From assembly GCA_021819825.1 (NCBI GenBank), contig JAKAEZ010000008.1, forward strand, positions 22,555 through 86,554: a DNA stretch of 64,000 nucleotides, read 5' to 3'. Shown piece by piece: positions 18,272 through 26,687 of the stretch; the first letter of the stretch is position 1; each line of letters starts with the position of its first letter. The notes beneath the pieces were generated by a model. It ran no database searches. It saw only the letters and a program-made list of their open reading frames with translations, and was not told the DNA's origin. A program made the translations under genes and the position numbers. This DNA is from Planctomycetota bacterium. Lineage in GTDB: Bacteria > Planctomycetota > Phycisphaerae > WQYP01.

Positions 18272-18651
18272 GATAAATAGGGTTTCATCGCGGCTGGTTG
18301 CAACACGCTGAAACTTCGGGGCGGAAAAACGAGAAGAAACCCAAGGGTCCTATTTTTTCCGGAAACTTGACAGGTCCGGGAAACAGTTATGGGATTCAAG
18401 GGTATGCGGAAAATTCAAAACCAGAACGCGGTTTTGATGAAAATCCGCATGAATATGACGTAAATTGCCGTTGTCTAAGGCATGCGTCATGTGCTATTGT
18501 AAACTTGGCCAAGGCGGAGAAAAGCAAGAAAGGCCAACAGTCGAAGGGTGCTCCGCGTGGATGCGGAGGTTTAAGTGATGTTTCTTTATTTCCTGCTGCT
18601 TTGTGCCGCAGGGCCGCTATCCGCGCGGTTTGGCGGATATGGAGCATGACC
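18272..18651 (+). ncRNA. Long structured 5' leader, possible cis-regulatory RNA
   Basis: About 380 nt lie between the predicted transcription start and the prepilin-like gene. The frame stays open here, but the translation has no recognisable protein character. A two-part stem is clear: ATGCGGA (18404-18410) pairs with TCCGCAT (18444-18450), and nested inside it TCAAAACC (18415-18422) pairs with GGTTTTGA (18430-18437). A further hairpin CTCCGC/GCGGAG lies at about 18550-18567. I do not recognise a known riboswitch. It could be a regulatory leader, a stabilising 5' UTR or a small RNA. Confidence 0.45.
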
Positions 18652-19515
18652 ATGCCTTCTTTCGATTTTCGTCGCACGGAACACCTCCGTGACCGCAGTT
18701 CGGGCTTTACGCTCATTGAATTGCTGGTTGTTATTTCGATCATTGCCGTCCTGATTGCCTTCCTGCTACCCGCTCTGGCTGGCGCGTGGGCCCAAGCGAA
18801 GTTTATTGATTGTGGATCAAATTTGCGGTCGATTGGCCAAACCATGGCGATGTATTCACAAGAATACGCGGATCATTATCCGGCCTATTACGATGTGTAC
18901 GTCGACGCTCATTCTCAGGGCGGCCCGGAAGGGCGTTACTGGTGGAATGAAATGCTGGATCTGGGATATTTTGGTTCCGAGTCGGGGTCCAATGTTTCAC
19001 CCAATGCAACGCCGTCCACGGGCAGCAAGGTTTTAGTTTGCCCTGCGGACACAACCCCCTATCTACCCGATGGATCAGCTTACCCGCAATTTGCATGCTC
19101 ATACGGAATTAATTACTGGGTAAGCTTTGTCGACGGTCTCAATGGCTCAGTAACCGGGATTGATAATTATTACCCCCATCATATTTGGCCCCGAACTGTG
19201 GACATCAACAACCCTGGAAGCGTTGTGTTATGCAGCGAAAATGAATGGGGCGGTATGATGGATTTTTGGTTCCCCAACTCCACGGTTCCTGTGACCCCAA
19301 CGAATCCCGGATGGAACGCATGGGCTTGGCAGCGGCATCAGGAAACCGGCTCGAATAAAGTTAATGTTGTCTGGTGTGACGGCCATGTTACCGGTGTAAC
19401 TCAGACGGTCGGGCCTCCATTTCCTACCGTTGGTAAGGTTCTGGGGGTCGACGAAAATTATATTGTGGGCATTCGGGTTTTTGACTACAACGCGTATGCC
19501 GCGAACAACCCATGA
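18652..19515 (+). CDS. Prepilin-like protein with N-terminal methylation motif
   Basis: About 287 residues are read from the ATG at 18652, chosen because GGAG lies 7 nt upstream; an ATG two codons earlier has GGAG too close. The type IV prepilin/pseudopilin signature is 'GFTLIELLVVISIIAVLI' at about residues 18-35, with cleavage after Gly, followed by a hydrophobic helix and 'CGSNLRSIGQTMAMYSQEY'. The C-terminus has 'NVVWCDGHVTGV', like the DGH ending of planctomycete DUF1559-type and related prepilin-like proteins. It is probably membrane-anchored and exposed. It lies between glycosidases behind its own promoter and leader, which suggests a surface role in glycan capture or a secretion pseudopilin. 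The function is unproven. Confidence 0.82.
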   Translation: MPSFDFRRTEHLRDRSSGFTLIELLVVISIIAVLIAFLLPALAGAWAQAKFIDCGSNLRSIGQTMAMYSQEYADHYPAYYDVYVDAHSQGGPEGRYWWNEMLDLGYFGSESGSNVSPNATPSTGSKVLVCPADTTPYLPDGSAYPQFACSYGINYWVSFVDGLNGSVTGIDNYYPHHIWPRTVDINNPGSVVLCSENEWGGMMDFWFPNSTVPVTPTNPGWNAWAWQRHQETGSNKVNVVWCDGHVTGVTQTVGPPFPTVGKVLGVDENYIVGIRVFDYNAYAANNP

Positions 19516-19571
19516 TATTGGCATATATTTGCGATTGGAATGTTAATTAAAACGACTCGTAAGGATCAGGA

Positions 19572-20993
19572 ATGTCCAACAACAAGTTTATATCATCCCT
19601 CTACCTGCTGTGCGGAATCACGGTAGCAGCGGCAGCGGTAAACGTGGCACCCGCATCGACGCTGAAAATTGATGTGGTCCAACGCGGTGCTGACCTTGTA
19701 GTCACGACCACCGCAGCGCACCGCTCAACCTTTCACGCCGCCCGCGTTCAGATACTTATACATCTTTCCAAACACCGCAGTGGATACAGCGGTGCCCCCG
19801 GCGGCCCATTCGGCATTCTCGTCGAAGACAACATTGTATACCGCCACCGCGGGCCGGCAGCGGCTTGGGGATGGAGTAAAATAGGCATCGCCGGTTCAAT
19901 GCGCCATGGAAATTCGCTTCAAACCAAGATACATGCGTCATTGCTGGCAAAATCCGGTACGCCGAGACTTAATGAACAGTTGCGAATATTAGTTCGGCTC
20001 TTAACCAGCAAATGGAAATTAATTGCCACGGGGCATACAACCTACACGCTTCCGCCGAAAGACCACGCTGCGAAATCCTCATCGCTTGCGTCTGCAATCG
20101 GCCACATCTCCTCCTATCCAAAACGTCTTTTGTCTCCCCGAAAACGCATGGCATCAGCCGAGAGCTATTACTGCTACTACGGCAACGGGGATGTCCGGCG
20201 GCTCGCAAAATACGATGCGGTGATTTTACATGTTCCGGAAATGTCTACAGCAAATATCCGGCGACTCGATAAGCTGGGCGTTGTGACGTTGGGATACCTG
20301 GCCGTCGGCGAAACCTCCCGCCTGATGCACGGCAACGGCACCGGGCCGGGCGGATACGCCAGTTGGTACTTTGATCATCAGAAGCCTGGAGAACCGGATG
20401 AAAATAAGAATTGGCACAGCTACTACGCCAACTGCGGCGATCCTGCATGGCGCGCAAGATGCTTGCGCAGCGCAGCCAAACTGCTTAATAAGGATGGCTT
20501 TTCAGGACTGTTTCTGGATTGCGTAAACAACTATGAACTCTACCCTCATACACGGGACCGGGCCGGCACGATCAAATTAATATCAGAACTTCGAGCACAT
20601 TTTCCGCACGCGGTAATTGTCCTGAATCAAGGGTTCAAAATTCTGCCCAAGGTCGCGCCGTGGATTGACGGCGTAATGCTGGAGAGTTTTACGCTATCTT
20701 GGGAAGCACGGAAGGACGGCGTTAAGAGCTACGCAATTCAAAAGCCGTCGGCGCTTAATTGGTCATCCGCTCTGGTCCGAAATCGAATTGATCCGATACT
20801 CAGGCGGTATCCGCTTAAACTCCTTGCCTTGGATTACGCTTTGCCGACGCAGACGCGGCGAATTCAGATGGCTGCCAATCGTGCGGCGACACTGGGGTGC
20901 TTGGAGGCGGTCGCTCCTATTGAACTTAATGAAGTTTATAACGAATCATTGCAGGGCCACAGGGAGAGCAAATGGCTGCATCCAATTAAATGA
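19572..20993 (+). CDS. Secreted GH114/TM1410-like glycosidase
   Basis: The 473-residue protein has a signal peptide (SLYLLCGITVAAAAVNVAPAS). Residues about 30-170 form a beta-rich domain I do not recognise. From about 195 there is a TIM-barrel pattern of the TM1410/GH114 superfamily: 'YDAVILHVPEM', 'LGVVTLGYLAVGE', 'GFSGLFLDCVNNYEL', 'AVIVLNQGF' and 'WIDGVMLESFTLSWE'. The Asp in FLDCV and the Glu in MLESF are likely catalytic. The best-known GH114 activity is endo-alpha-1,4-polygalactosaminidase, which would suit an amino-sugar locus, but other activities are possible. AAGGAT precedes the ATG by 8 nt. Confidence 0.75.
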   Translation: MSNNKFISSLYLLCGITVAAAAVNVAPASTLKIDVVQRGADLVVTTTAAHRSTFHAARVQILIHLSKHRSGYSGAPGGPFGILVEDNIVYRHRGPAAAWGWSKIGIAGSMRHGNSLQTKIHASLLAKSGTPRLNEQLRILVRLLTSKWKLIATGHTTYTLPPKDHAAKSSSLASAIGHISSYPKRLLSPRKRMASAESYYCYYGNGDVRRLAKYDAVILHVPEMSTANIRRLDKLGVVTLGYLAVGETSRLMHGNGTGPGGYASWYFDHQKPGEPDENKNWHSYYANCGDPAWRARCLRSAAKLLNKDGFSGLFLDCVNNYELYPHTRDRAGTIKLISELRAHFPHAVIVLNQGFKILPKVAPWIDGVMLESFTLSWEARKDGVKSYAIQKPSALNWSSALVRNRIDPILRRYPLKLLALDYALPTQTRRIQMAANRAATLGCLEAVAPIELNEVYNESLQGHRESKWLHPIK

Positions 20994-21063
20994 TACTTAT
21001 GACTGATCGGCTCGCAATGCGCAAGCCGGGGTCTATCGTCTGTTCTTTTTCAGGAGTTCTTTT

Positions 21064-21795
21064 ATGTATCGTCACATTATCAGTAGTGCGGCGCTGTTCG
21101 CCGGGGTACTGGCGGCCAGTGGCGTCGCATCGGCAGGATTCTACAAAACCATTCCCATGCAAGGTACGTTTCAATCTTGGAGCGGTGTGCCTGTCGTAGC
21201 CACCAATGCCGTGGACCCCAATGCGCCGGTGAATATCACACAGGTGCAAATGGCAAATGATTCCACAAATCTTTACTTTCTTCTTACTTTCAGCAGCGCC
21301 ATCACACCAGATACCAGTGCCAACAATATGATCTACCTCGCCGTGAATAGCACGGACAATTCGGCAGCCTCGGGCTACAACGTCTTTGGATCAAGCCTGA
21401 TCTATTCCAACACCGGATTTGAAGGCAACTACCCATTTACCCAAAGCGCCGGAAATTTTAACAGTGGAGGCTCAGTGACAACCACGCTTAATGCCATCCC
21501 GTACGCCCCCACCACAGCCACAACGGAACAGGAAATCAGCATCCCCCTAAGTTCCACCCAGACGGATTCCAGCGCGGGCGGATTCAGCGGCACCCTATTT
21601 CCCAGCACAAGCCCGTTTACCGTCGCGTTTTACACGTCCCCATCCTCCGGTGACGCGTCATTCATTGGACCAATTGCGTACCAGCTTGCAACCGCAAGCG
21701 TTCCGGAACCAAGCTCCCTCGCCTTATTGGCAGTAGCTGCCGGCGGATTATTCCTAGTAAGCAAAGCACGACGAAACCCAGTTCGCGGCTTGTAA
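21064..21795 (+). CDS. PEP-CTERM sorting-domain protein
   Basis: The 243-residue exported protein has an N-terminal signal peptide (SAALFAGVLAASGVASA), a Ser/Thr/Asn-rich beta body and a C-terminal sorting signal: 'VPEPSSLALLAVAAGGLFL' then a basic tail. PEP-CTERM proteins are handled by exosortase, cleaved and usually released or anchored in the exopolysaccharide matrix; exosortase is not in this window. AGGAG lies 7 nt upstream. The body resembles no enzyme I recognise; a carbohydrate-binding or matrix role is possible from context. A strong terminator follows. Confidence 0.9.
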   Translation: MYRHIISSAALFAGVLAASGVASAGFYKTIPMQGTFQSWSGVPVVATNAVDPNAPVNITQVQMANDSTNLYFLLTFSSAITPDTSANNMIYLAVNSTDNSAASGYNVFGSSLIYSNTGFEGNYPFTQSAGNFNSGGSVTTTLNAIPYAPTTATTEQEISIPLSSTQTDSSAGGFSGTLFPSTSPFTVAFYTSPSSGDASFIGPIAYQLATASVPEPSSLALLAVAAGGLFLVSKARRNPVRGL

Positions 21796-21848
21796 AATCA
21801 AGACGATTGAGCGCTGGGTTCACTTTACCCAATCTTCAGATTCTTGCC

Positions 21849-21890
21849 GGGGCCGACGGAATCAAGCAACCGTCGGTCCCGTCTTTCTGG
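21849..21890. terminator. Bidirectional intrinsic terminator
   Basis: GGGGCCGACGG (21849-21859) and CCGTCGGTCCC (21870-21880) form an uninterrupted 11-bp stem (one G-T pair) with a 10-nt loop, followed by GTCTTTCT. It lies between the convergent PEP-CTERM gene and the XylR-type regulator and probably ends both transcripts. Confidence 0.75.
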
Positions 21891-21905
21891 TGATAACCGA
21901 GGCCC

Positions 21906-23099
21906 TCACGACGACCTGCCCTCGCTCCGCATTTTGCGCCGTAACTCACCCGGTAGCTGTCCGGTCAGGCGTTTGAACGTGGCGGAGAGGTGCTCGGGTC
22001 TTTGAATGCTGACCATTTCCGCAATTTTCGCCAGCGGGTAGGTGGTGTTCATCAGCAGTTCGCCCGCTCGGGCGATACGCACACGCAGGATTTCGTCCTT
22101 GGGTGAGCGTCTTAAGGCATCGCGGAAGCGTCGCTCCAGGGTGCTGCGTGAAATGAGATATGAATTCTGCGCAAGGTGATCCAAAATATCTTCGGTGTTA
22201 ATGCCCTTGCAGGCATTTTCCTGGATGAATTTTAGCGCCATAGAAACGCAGGCGTCCCGCTTGATTGGACCTTCGGTGCTGTATCGAGCGGCAACGGCGG
22301 CTGGACTCACCAGTATTTCGTGCCGCGGAGGTGCCTTACCATCCATTAAGGTCGAAAGTAAATCCGCCGCCTGATAGCCGATGCGTTGATTCGGTATGGG
22401 AACGCTGCTTAATGCCGGTATGCAGAACTCTCTTAATGCCTCATCACTGCCGGAACCAATCACCGCTACCTCAGCGGGAACCGGCAAACCGCATCGACGA
22501 CACGCTTCCAGCACGCGTTTTCCAAGCCAGTCATTTTCGGCAATAATTCCTACGGGTTTAGCCAAAGACTGCAACCATTTTTCGAGTTCCACTTCGCTGC
22601 CCCTGTACCGGCTTATCGGATCCCCTGTCGAATCAATCCCTTCCTCAACGCACTGACGCAGTACAGGGATGCTTCTTTGATCATCGGCGGCGCATTGCAT
22701 AATTGCATCCAAACGCTCCCGTGATTGCTGATCCTCCGCGGAACCATAGAAGGCCACCTTCGGCACGCCGCAACTGATCAAATGTGTATACGCCAGAATT
22801 CCCACGCGACGTTGATCAACGACCACTCTGGGAATCCGCGGGCAGTCAAAGCGGCCACAGACATCCACCACCGGCGGTGCGGCATTTTGCAGCGTTTGAA
22901 TTGCCGCAGCGCTCTGAATGGCTGCCAGAATTCCGTCGTATTGGCAGTTTGTCGGCAAGGCATTTAGCGCGTGATCAATATCCCTATCATGCAGCGTTAT
23001 TAACCAGTCGCCATGTGAGCGGACAAATTTTCCCACACCGCCCAGCAAGGCCATTCCACATGGACTATGGGAATTAAGAAAAATCCCGACTCGGCGCAT
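21906..23099 (-). CDS. XylR-type transcriptional regulator (LacI-like sensor plus AraC HTH)
   Basis: The 397-residue protein has a periplasmic-binding-protein-like sensor (residues about 1-280, 'GILAYTHLISCGVPKVAFYG', 'GIIAENDWLGKRVLEACRRCG'). It is followed by an AraC-type double helix-turn-helix (about 290-390, 'SRSTLERRFRDALRRSPKDE', 'LAKIAEMVSIQRPEHLSATF'). This is the E. coli XylR layout, where sugar binding switches the protein to an activator. It lies between the PEP-CTERM gene and the GH92 mannosidase, so it may respond to mannose or another glycan sugar. The upstream 180 bp are AT-rich (about 23155-23200) and likely hold its promoter. Confidence 0.88.
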   Translation of the reverse strand: MRRVGIFLNSHSPCGMALLGGVGKFVRSHGDWLITLHDRDIDHALNALPTNCQYDGILAAIQSAAAIQTLQNAAPPVVDVCGRFDCPRIPRVVVDQRRVGILAYTHLISCGVPKVAFYGSAEDQQSRERLDAIMQCAADDQRSIPVLRQCVEEGIDSTGDPISRYRGSEVELEKWLQSLAKPVGIIAENDWLGKRVLEACRRCGLPVPAEVAVIGSGSDEALREFCIPALSSVPIPNQRIGYQAADLLSTLMDGKAPPRHEILVSPAAVAARYSTEGPIKRDACVSMALKFIQENACKGINTEDILDHLAQNSYLISRSTLERRFRDALRRSPKDEILRVRIARAGELLMNTTYPLAKIAEMVSIQRPEHLSATFKRLTGQLPGELRRKMRSEGRSS

Positions 23100-23281
23100 G
23101 GATTTAATCCCCGTTGGAAAAACATCAAAGCACGGATCGTCCGCACCCGGATGACCTACTATATATTAAATATTGTATCAAATACTAATTGGCGGTCAAG
23201 GGACTTCCAGGGATTGTGCAAATCCACTGATTTCTCAGGAACCTCGACCGATGTCGTGTTCTTTTGTGGTTCTGCCCGTGT

Positions 23282-25633
23282 TTACCAATGGTCCGGTCCG
23301 GTAGACAGCGACGGCGGTTCAGCACCGCGCGCTGCAGCCCAGTTTTTGTTCGGTGTGGTCCCGGCGGCTACATTCCAAGTGCCGCCCTGAAATACCATTC
23401 GCTCCGGCAGCCACGGTTTATTAAGCGGTTTCCCATCCAATGTTGCCGATTGGATGTACATATTTTTCCCGCCGCCGTTGGGTGTGGTAATTATGAAGGC
23501 TTTGCCGGGATAGGGCGATTGCAAGTGGATGGTGATTTTTGCGAAGCGCGGCGTAGTGATTTCAAAATCCGGCACGCCGGGGTCCACCTGATATAGCCCA
23601 ATCTGCGTTAACACATACCAAGCCGACATTTCACCGCAATCATCATTGCCGGCGCTGCGGACCTTGCTCCAGGCCAGGCCAAACGGAGAATCTGTAAACG
23701 ATGTCTCGGCGTTTTGCGCCACCCAGTATTGACTGCGCCATGGCAGGCGGCAATAGTCAAAGAGATACGGTGCTTCCAAGTCCGGCTCATTGGTGGGATC
23801 ATATTGACCAGTCACAAAAAAGTGTTGAAGCCGCGCCGCAAATGGCTTATCGCCACCCATCAGCGCGATCAAGCCGTGCACATCCTCCGGGACCAGCCAA
23901 TTGTACTCCCAAGCCGAGCCTTCACAGTAAAACTGCCAGTTCCATTCATCGCGGGCTTGCTTATTTAACGGCATCCACGCCCCTTGAGCATTTCGCCCCT
24001 GCATGAACATGGTGGCGGGGTTGTACACGGAAGTATATTGCAACGCATCGCCAAATAGGATACCGGCCGTTTGGGGTTGATGTAAATCCAACGCCAGGTG
24101 CCCCAGCGACGCATACGCAATATCGGTTTCCTCCGCCGATGCCACATTGGTATTTACCGGCATAATACTGCCATACCTCTGCCCCGCCAGGCTTTCATAA
24201 GGGTGGACGGAACTCAAATCCGCGTGCCCTTTGAGATAATCCGGAAAGCACTGTTTGGTCATCGCCCGATAGGCGGCATGGATATTGAAGTGGTGCAGCC
24301 CCGCCTGCCAAATTTCAGTCAGGCAGTTGGTTAAAGGAAAACCGTTCATGACACCGGTGGGCCGGTTAGCGAAGGGCCAGCGATCTATAAATCCAAGTTG
24401 TTTGGCCATCTCAACCACCGATTGCGCCATGTCCTGCGCCCGTTGCGGTTCAATGATGGTCAGCAGCGGCATTTCACTGCGGTAGATGTCCCAACCGGAC
24501 CAATTCGCGTAAATGTGGCGGTGGCCCGCCGGTACCTGATGAATTTTGTCGTCATAGCCGATGTACCGGCCATCCACATCATCAAACACATTGGGTAACA
24601 GCAGGGCATGATAAAGTGCGGTGTAGAAAATCTTTCGGCGATTTAACGAACCGCCGTGTACAGTAATGACCGCAAGCGCCTTGTTCCAGCGGGCATGGGC
24701 TTGCGCGCGAAGGGTGCTGAAATTAAAATGCGGCATTTCCGCCGCCAAATTTTTCGCCGCTCCCGCCAGACTGACGAAGGATATGCCAATGCGAAGTTTG
24801 ACCACTCTGGCGTGGCTGGAGGCAGGATAACTTACAAAAGCTCCGATCGGTGGGCCGGGAAGGCGCAGCTTGGGACCCGTGCCTTTGGACGTAATGGCCG
24901 CTCCCACATTCCGGGCTTGTACCTGTTCTTGCCCCCCTGGAGTAATCGTGGAGCCTTGCCACACACCACTGGTCTTGAACGGCTGACTGAACTTCATAAC
25001 AAAATAAACCGTGAAAGGTTCATTGGTTTGACAGAACGTCAGACTGGTAACTGACCCGTTAATGGTGTGGTCGTTGACAACATGAATGCTGGAACCAACC
25101 GTGGTGGTTAAAGTGTGGCTGATGGGTACTAAAATATTAGCCTGCTTACCGGCGGGAAATGTAAATTTTGCCATGCCGCAGTGCGTGCTTGCGGTCAATT
25201 GGGCGTTGATACCCCAAGTTTTCATAAACACCCGATAATAACCGGGCGAGGCCGCCTCCCGCTTGTGACTGAAATTAAAACCATACTGCTTGGGCGGCAC
25301 CTGTAAGGGGCCGGTAGTGGCGGTGAAAAACACGTCACCATAGCTGGGACAACCCACACCGCTGAGGTGCGTCATACTAAAACCACTGATATGCTGCTGC
25401 TGATAGATGTAATAACTTTGGACGTGCATATCAGGACTTAGTTCCACCATGCCGAACGGCACGATAGCTCCCGGTACAATATCACCACCTTGGGCGGTGC
25501 CCACAAACGGATTAACCAATGCGGCTAAATCCGCACCGCGGGCTAGGCCGCCGGCGAGCGGAGCCAGCGGCGAAAGAAGGATCATCATCGCCAAAGCCGC
25601 AGAAGAAAACTTACGGGATAACATAAATGACAT
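23282..25633 (-). CDS. Alpha-1,2-mannosidase-type glycosidase, GH92
   Basis: The 783-residue secreted enzyme has a signal peptide (SSAALAMMILLSPLAPLAGG). GH92 enzymes are calcium-dependent inverting exo-alpha-mannosidases acting on N-glycans and yeast-type mannans. Family motifs are 'VNPFVGTAQGGDIVPGAIVPFGMV', 'GFSMTHLSGVGCPSYGDV', 'GWDIYRSEMPLL', 'YEGSAWEYNW'-type wording ('CEGSAWEYNWLVPEDV') and the catalytic 'GNDDCGEMSAWYV'. Length is typical. It lies downstream of no co-directed glycosidase and 182 bp upstream of the XylR-type regulator on the same strand, which is a likely local partner. The combination with GH20 suggests N-glycan processing. Confidence 0.93.
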   Translation of the reverse strand: MSFMLSRKFSSAALAMMILLSPLAPLAGGLARGADLAALVNPFVGTAQGGDIVPGAIVPFGMVELSPDMHVQSYYIYQQQHISGFSMTHLSGVGCPSYGDVFFTATTGPLQVPPKQYGFNFSHKREAASPGYYRVFMKTWGINAQLTASTHCGMAKFTFPAGKQANILVPISHTLTTTVGSSIHVVNDHTINGSVTSLTFCQTNEPFTVYFVMKFSQPFKTSGVWQGSTITPGGQEQVQARNVGAAITSKGTGPKLRLPGPPIGAFVSYPASSHARVVKLRIGISFVSLAGAAKNLAAEMPHFNFSTLRAQAHARWNKALAVITVHGGSLNRRKIFYTALYHALLLPNVFDDVDGRYIGYDDKIHQVPAGHRHIYANWSGWDIYRSEMPLLTIIEPQRAQDMAQSVVEMAKQLGFIDRWPFANRPTGVMNGFPLTNCLTEIWQAGLHHFNIHAAYRAMTKQCFPDYLKGHADLSSVHPYESLAGQRYGSIMPVNTNVASAEETDIAYASLGHLALDLHQPQTAGILFGDALQYTSVYNPATMFMQGRNAQGAWMPLNKQARDEWNWQFYCEGSAWEYNWLVPEDVHGLIALMGGDKPFAARLQHFFVTGQYDPTNEPDLEAPYLFDYCRLPWRSQYWVAQNAETSFTDSPFGLAWSKVRSAGNDDCGEMSAWYVLTQIGLYQVDPGVPDFEITTPRFAKITIHLQSPYPGKAFIITTPNGGGKNMYIQSATLDGKPLNKPWLPERMVFQGGTWNVAAGTTPNKNWAAARGAEPPSLSTGPDHW

Positions 25634-25978
25634 ATAGCACCCCTATTTTTCCGTAATAAGTAACACAACAACCACATGGCAGCTTTTGACAAATTCAGAA
25701 TTCAAGGCCGTTTAATAATTGCACGTATACCAGCCCTACACATCAAGTAACCGGAACAGTTTACGGCCTTTCGGCGGACTAAGCATACCACGAACCTCGC
25801 GGCAAATAAATTTTACCTCCATTCAAAAAAGCAAATTAAACCTTCCCAAAATCGACATGAAGTTCCGGCATGAAAACCAGGCCTTGCAAGATGCCTGCCT
25901 TTCCCGCACGATATAGGCGGTGGGCCGCTGGTGGTCGGCGGAGGAGCATTTTGCGATGAATTTCGGAAAGACATTGCC
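25634..25978. other. Intergenic region between divergent GH92 and NUDIX genes
   Basis: I see no convincing gene in this stretch of about 345 bp. It must hold the promoters of GH92 (minus) and the NUDIX gene (plus). The block 25640-25730 is AT-rich. I could not define a -35/-10 pair. A longer NUDIX reading from a GTG at 25931 is possible. Confidence 0.4.
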
Positions 25979-26533
25979 GTGGATGAACTACCCTACAAAA
26001 TTGCGACCCTGGTATACATTTTTGATGAGCGGGGAAATACGTTGCTTTTGCATCGTAAAAAGGCACCCAATCAAGGGTTGTACTCCCCCATCGGTGGGAA
26101 GTTGGAACGGGGCATCGGAGAATCGCCGTATCAGTGTGCGCTTCGGGAGGTACAGGAGGAAATAGGCCTGGCGTTGGAATACAGCGATATTCGGCTTTGC
26201 GGGCTCGTGGCCGAAAAAGCTTACGAAGGAGCCACGCATTGGCTGATGTTTTGTTTTGAAGTTACGCGCGCTATTTCGTTGACAGAACTGGAAATTCCTG
26301 AAGGGCGGCTGGAATGGGTTCCCGTTTCCGAAGTTGCCCAGCGCCCCATTCCGGAATCAGACCGTAAAGCTATCTGGCCATTGATGCTGCAACACAGTTC
26401 CCAGATCCTTAAACTTAATGGCACGGTCGCAATACCGGAAGTTTTCAGCCTGTATCTGGATTGCAGCAGCGCCGGTGACATGCGGGCCGTTCATGAACAT
26501 CCGGCGGCACCCGCGCACCAATCCGGGGTGTAA
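25979..26533 (+). CDS. NUDIX hydrolase
   Basis: About 184 residues are read from GTG at 25979 (GGAAAG 8 nt upstream), giving MDELPYKIATLVYIFDERG, the usual start of this subfamily; a GTG at 25931 would add 16 residues. The Nudix box is 'GKLERGIGESPYQCALREV' then 'QEEIGL', matching GX5EX7REUXEEXGU. The protein hydrolyses a nucleoside diphosphate linked to another moiety, often in housecleaning of oxidised nucleotides (MutT-like). Substrate cannot be told from sequence. The C-terminal 40 residues have no recognised function. Confidence 0.88.
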   Translation: MDELPYKIATLVYIFDERGNTLLLHRKKAPNQGLYSPIGGKLERGIGESPYQCALREVQEEIGLALEYSDIRLCGLVAEKAYEGATHWLMFCFEVTRAISLTELEIPEGRLEWVPVSEVAQRPIPESDRKAIWPLMLQHSSQILKLNGTVAIPEVFSLYLDCSSAGDMRAVHEHPAAPAHQSGV

Positions 26534-26687
26534 AGCGATCCGACCGGCACACTAACGACCTGTGTAAGACTTTAAGCATTTGCGCGACCAATCATCCATA
26601 GCGAGACAGACCTGCGTACAATTAGTAGGTGTCGCGTGCAGGCTGTTGATCGCATGAACCGCGGCAAATTTGGCAGGATGGATCATT

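Noticed and set aside
18298..18651. N-terminal extension of the prepilin-like gene
   Set aside because: The frame is open but the added 118 residues have no signal or domain, and the start with a good ribosome site lies next to the prepilin motif.
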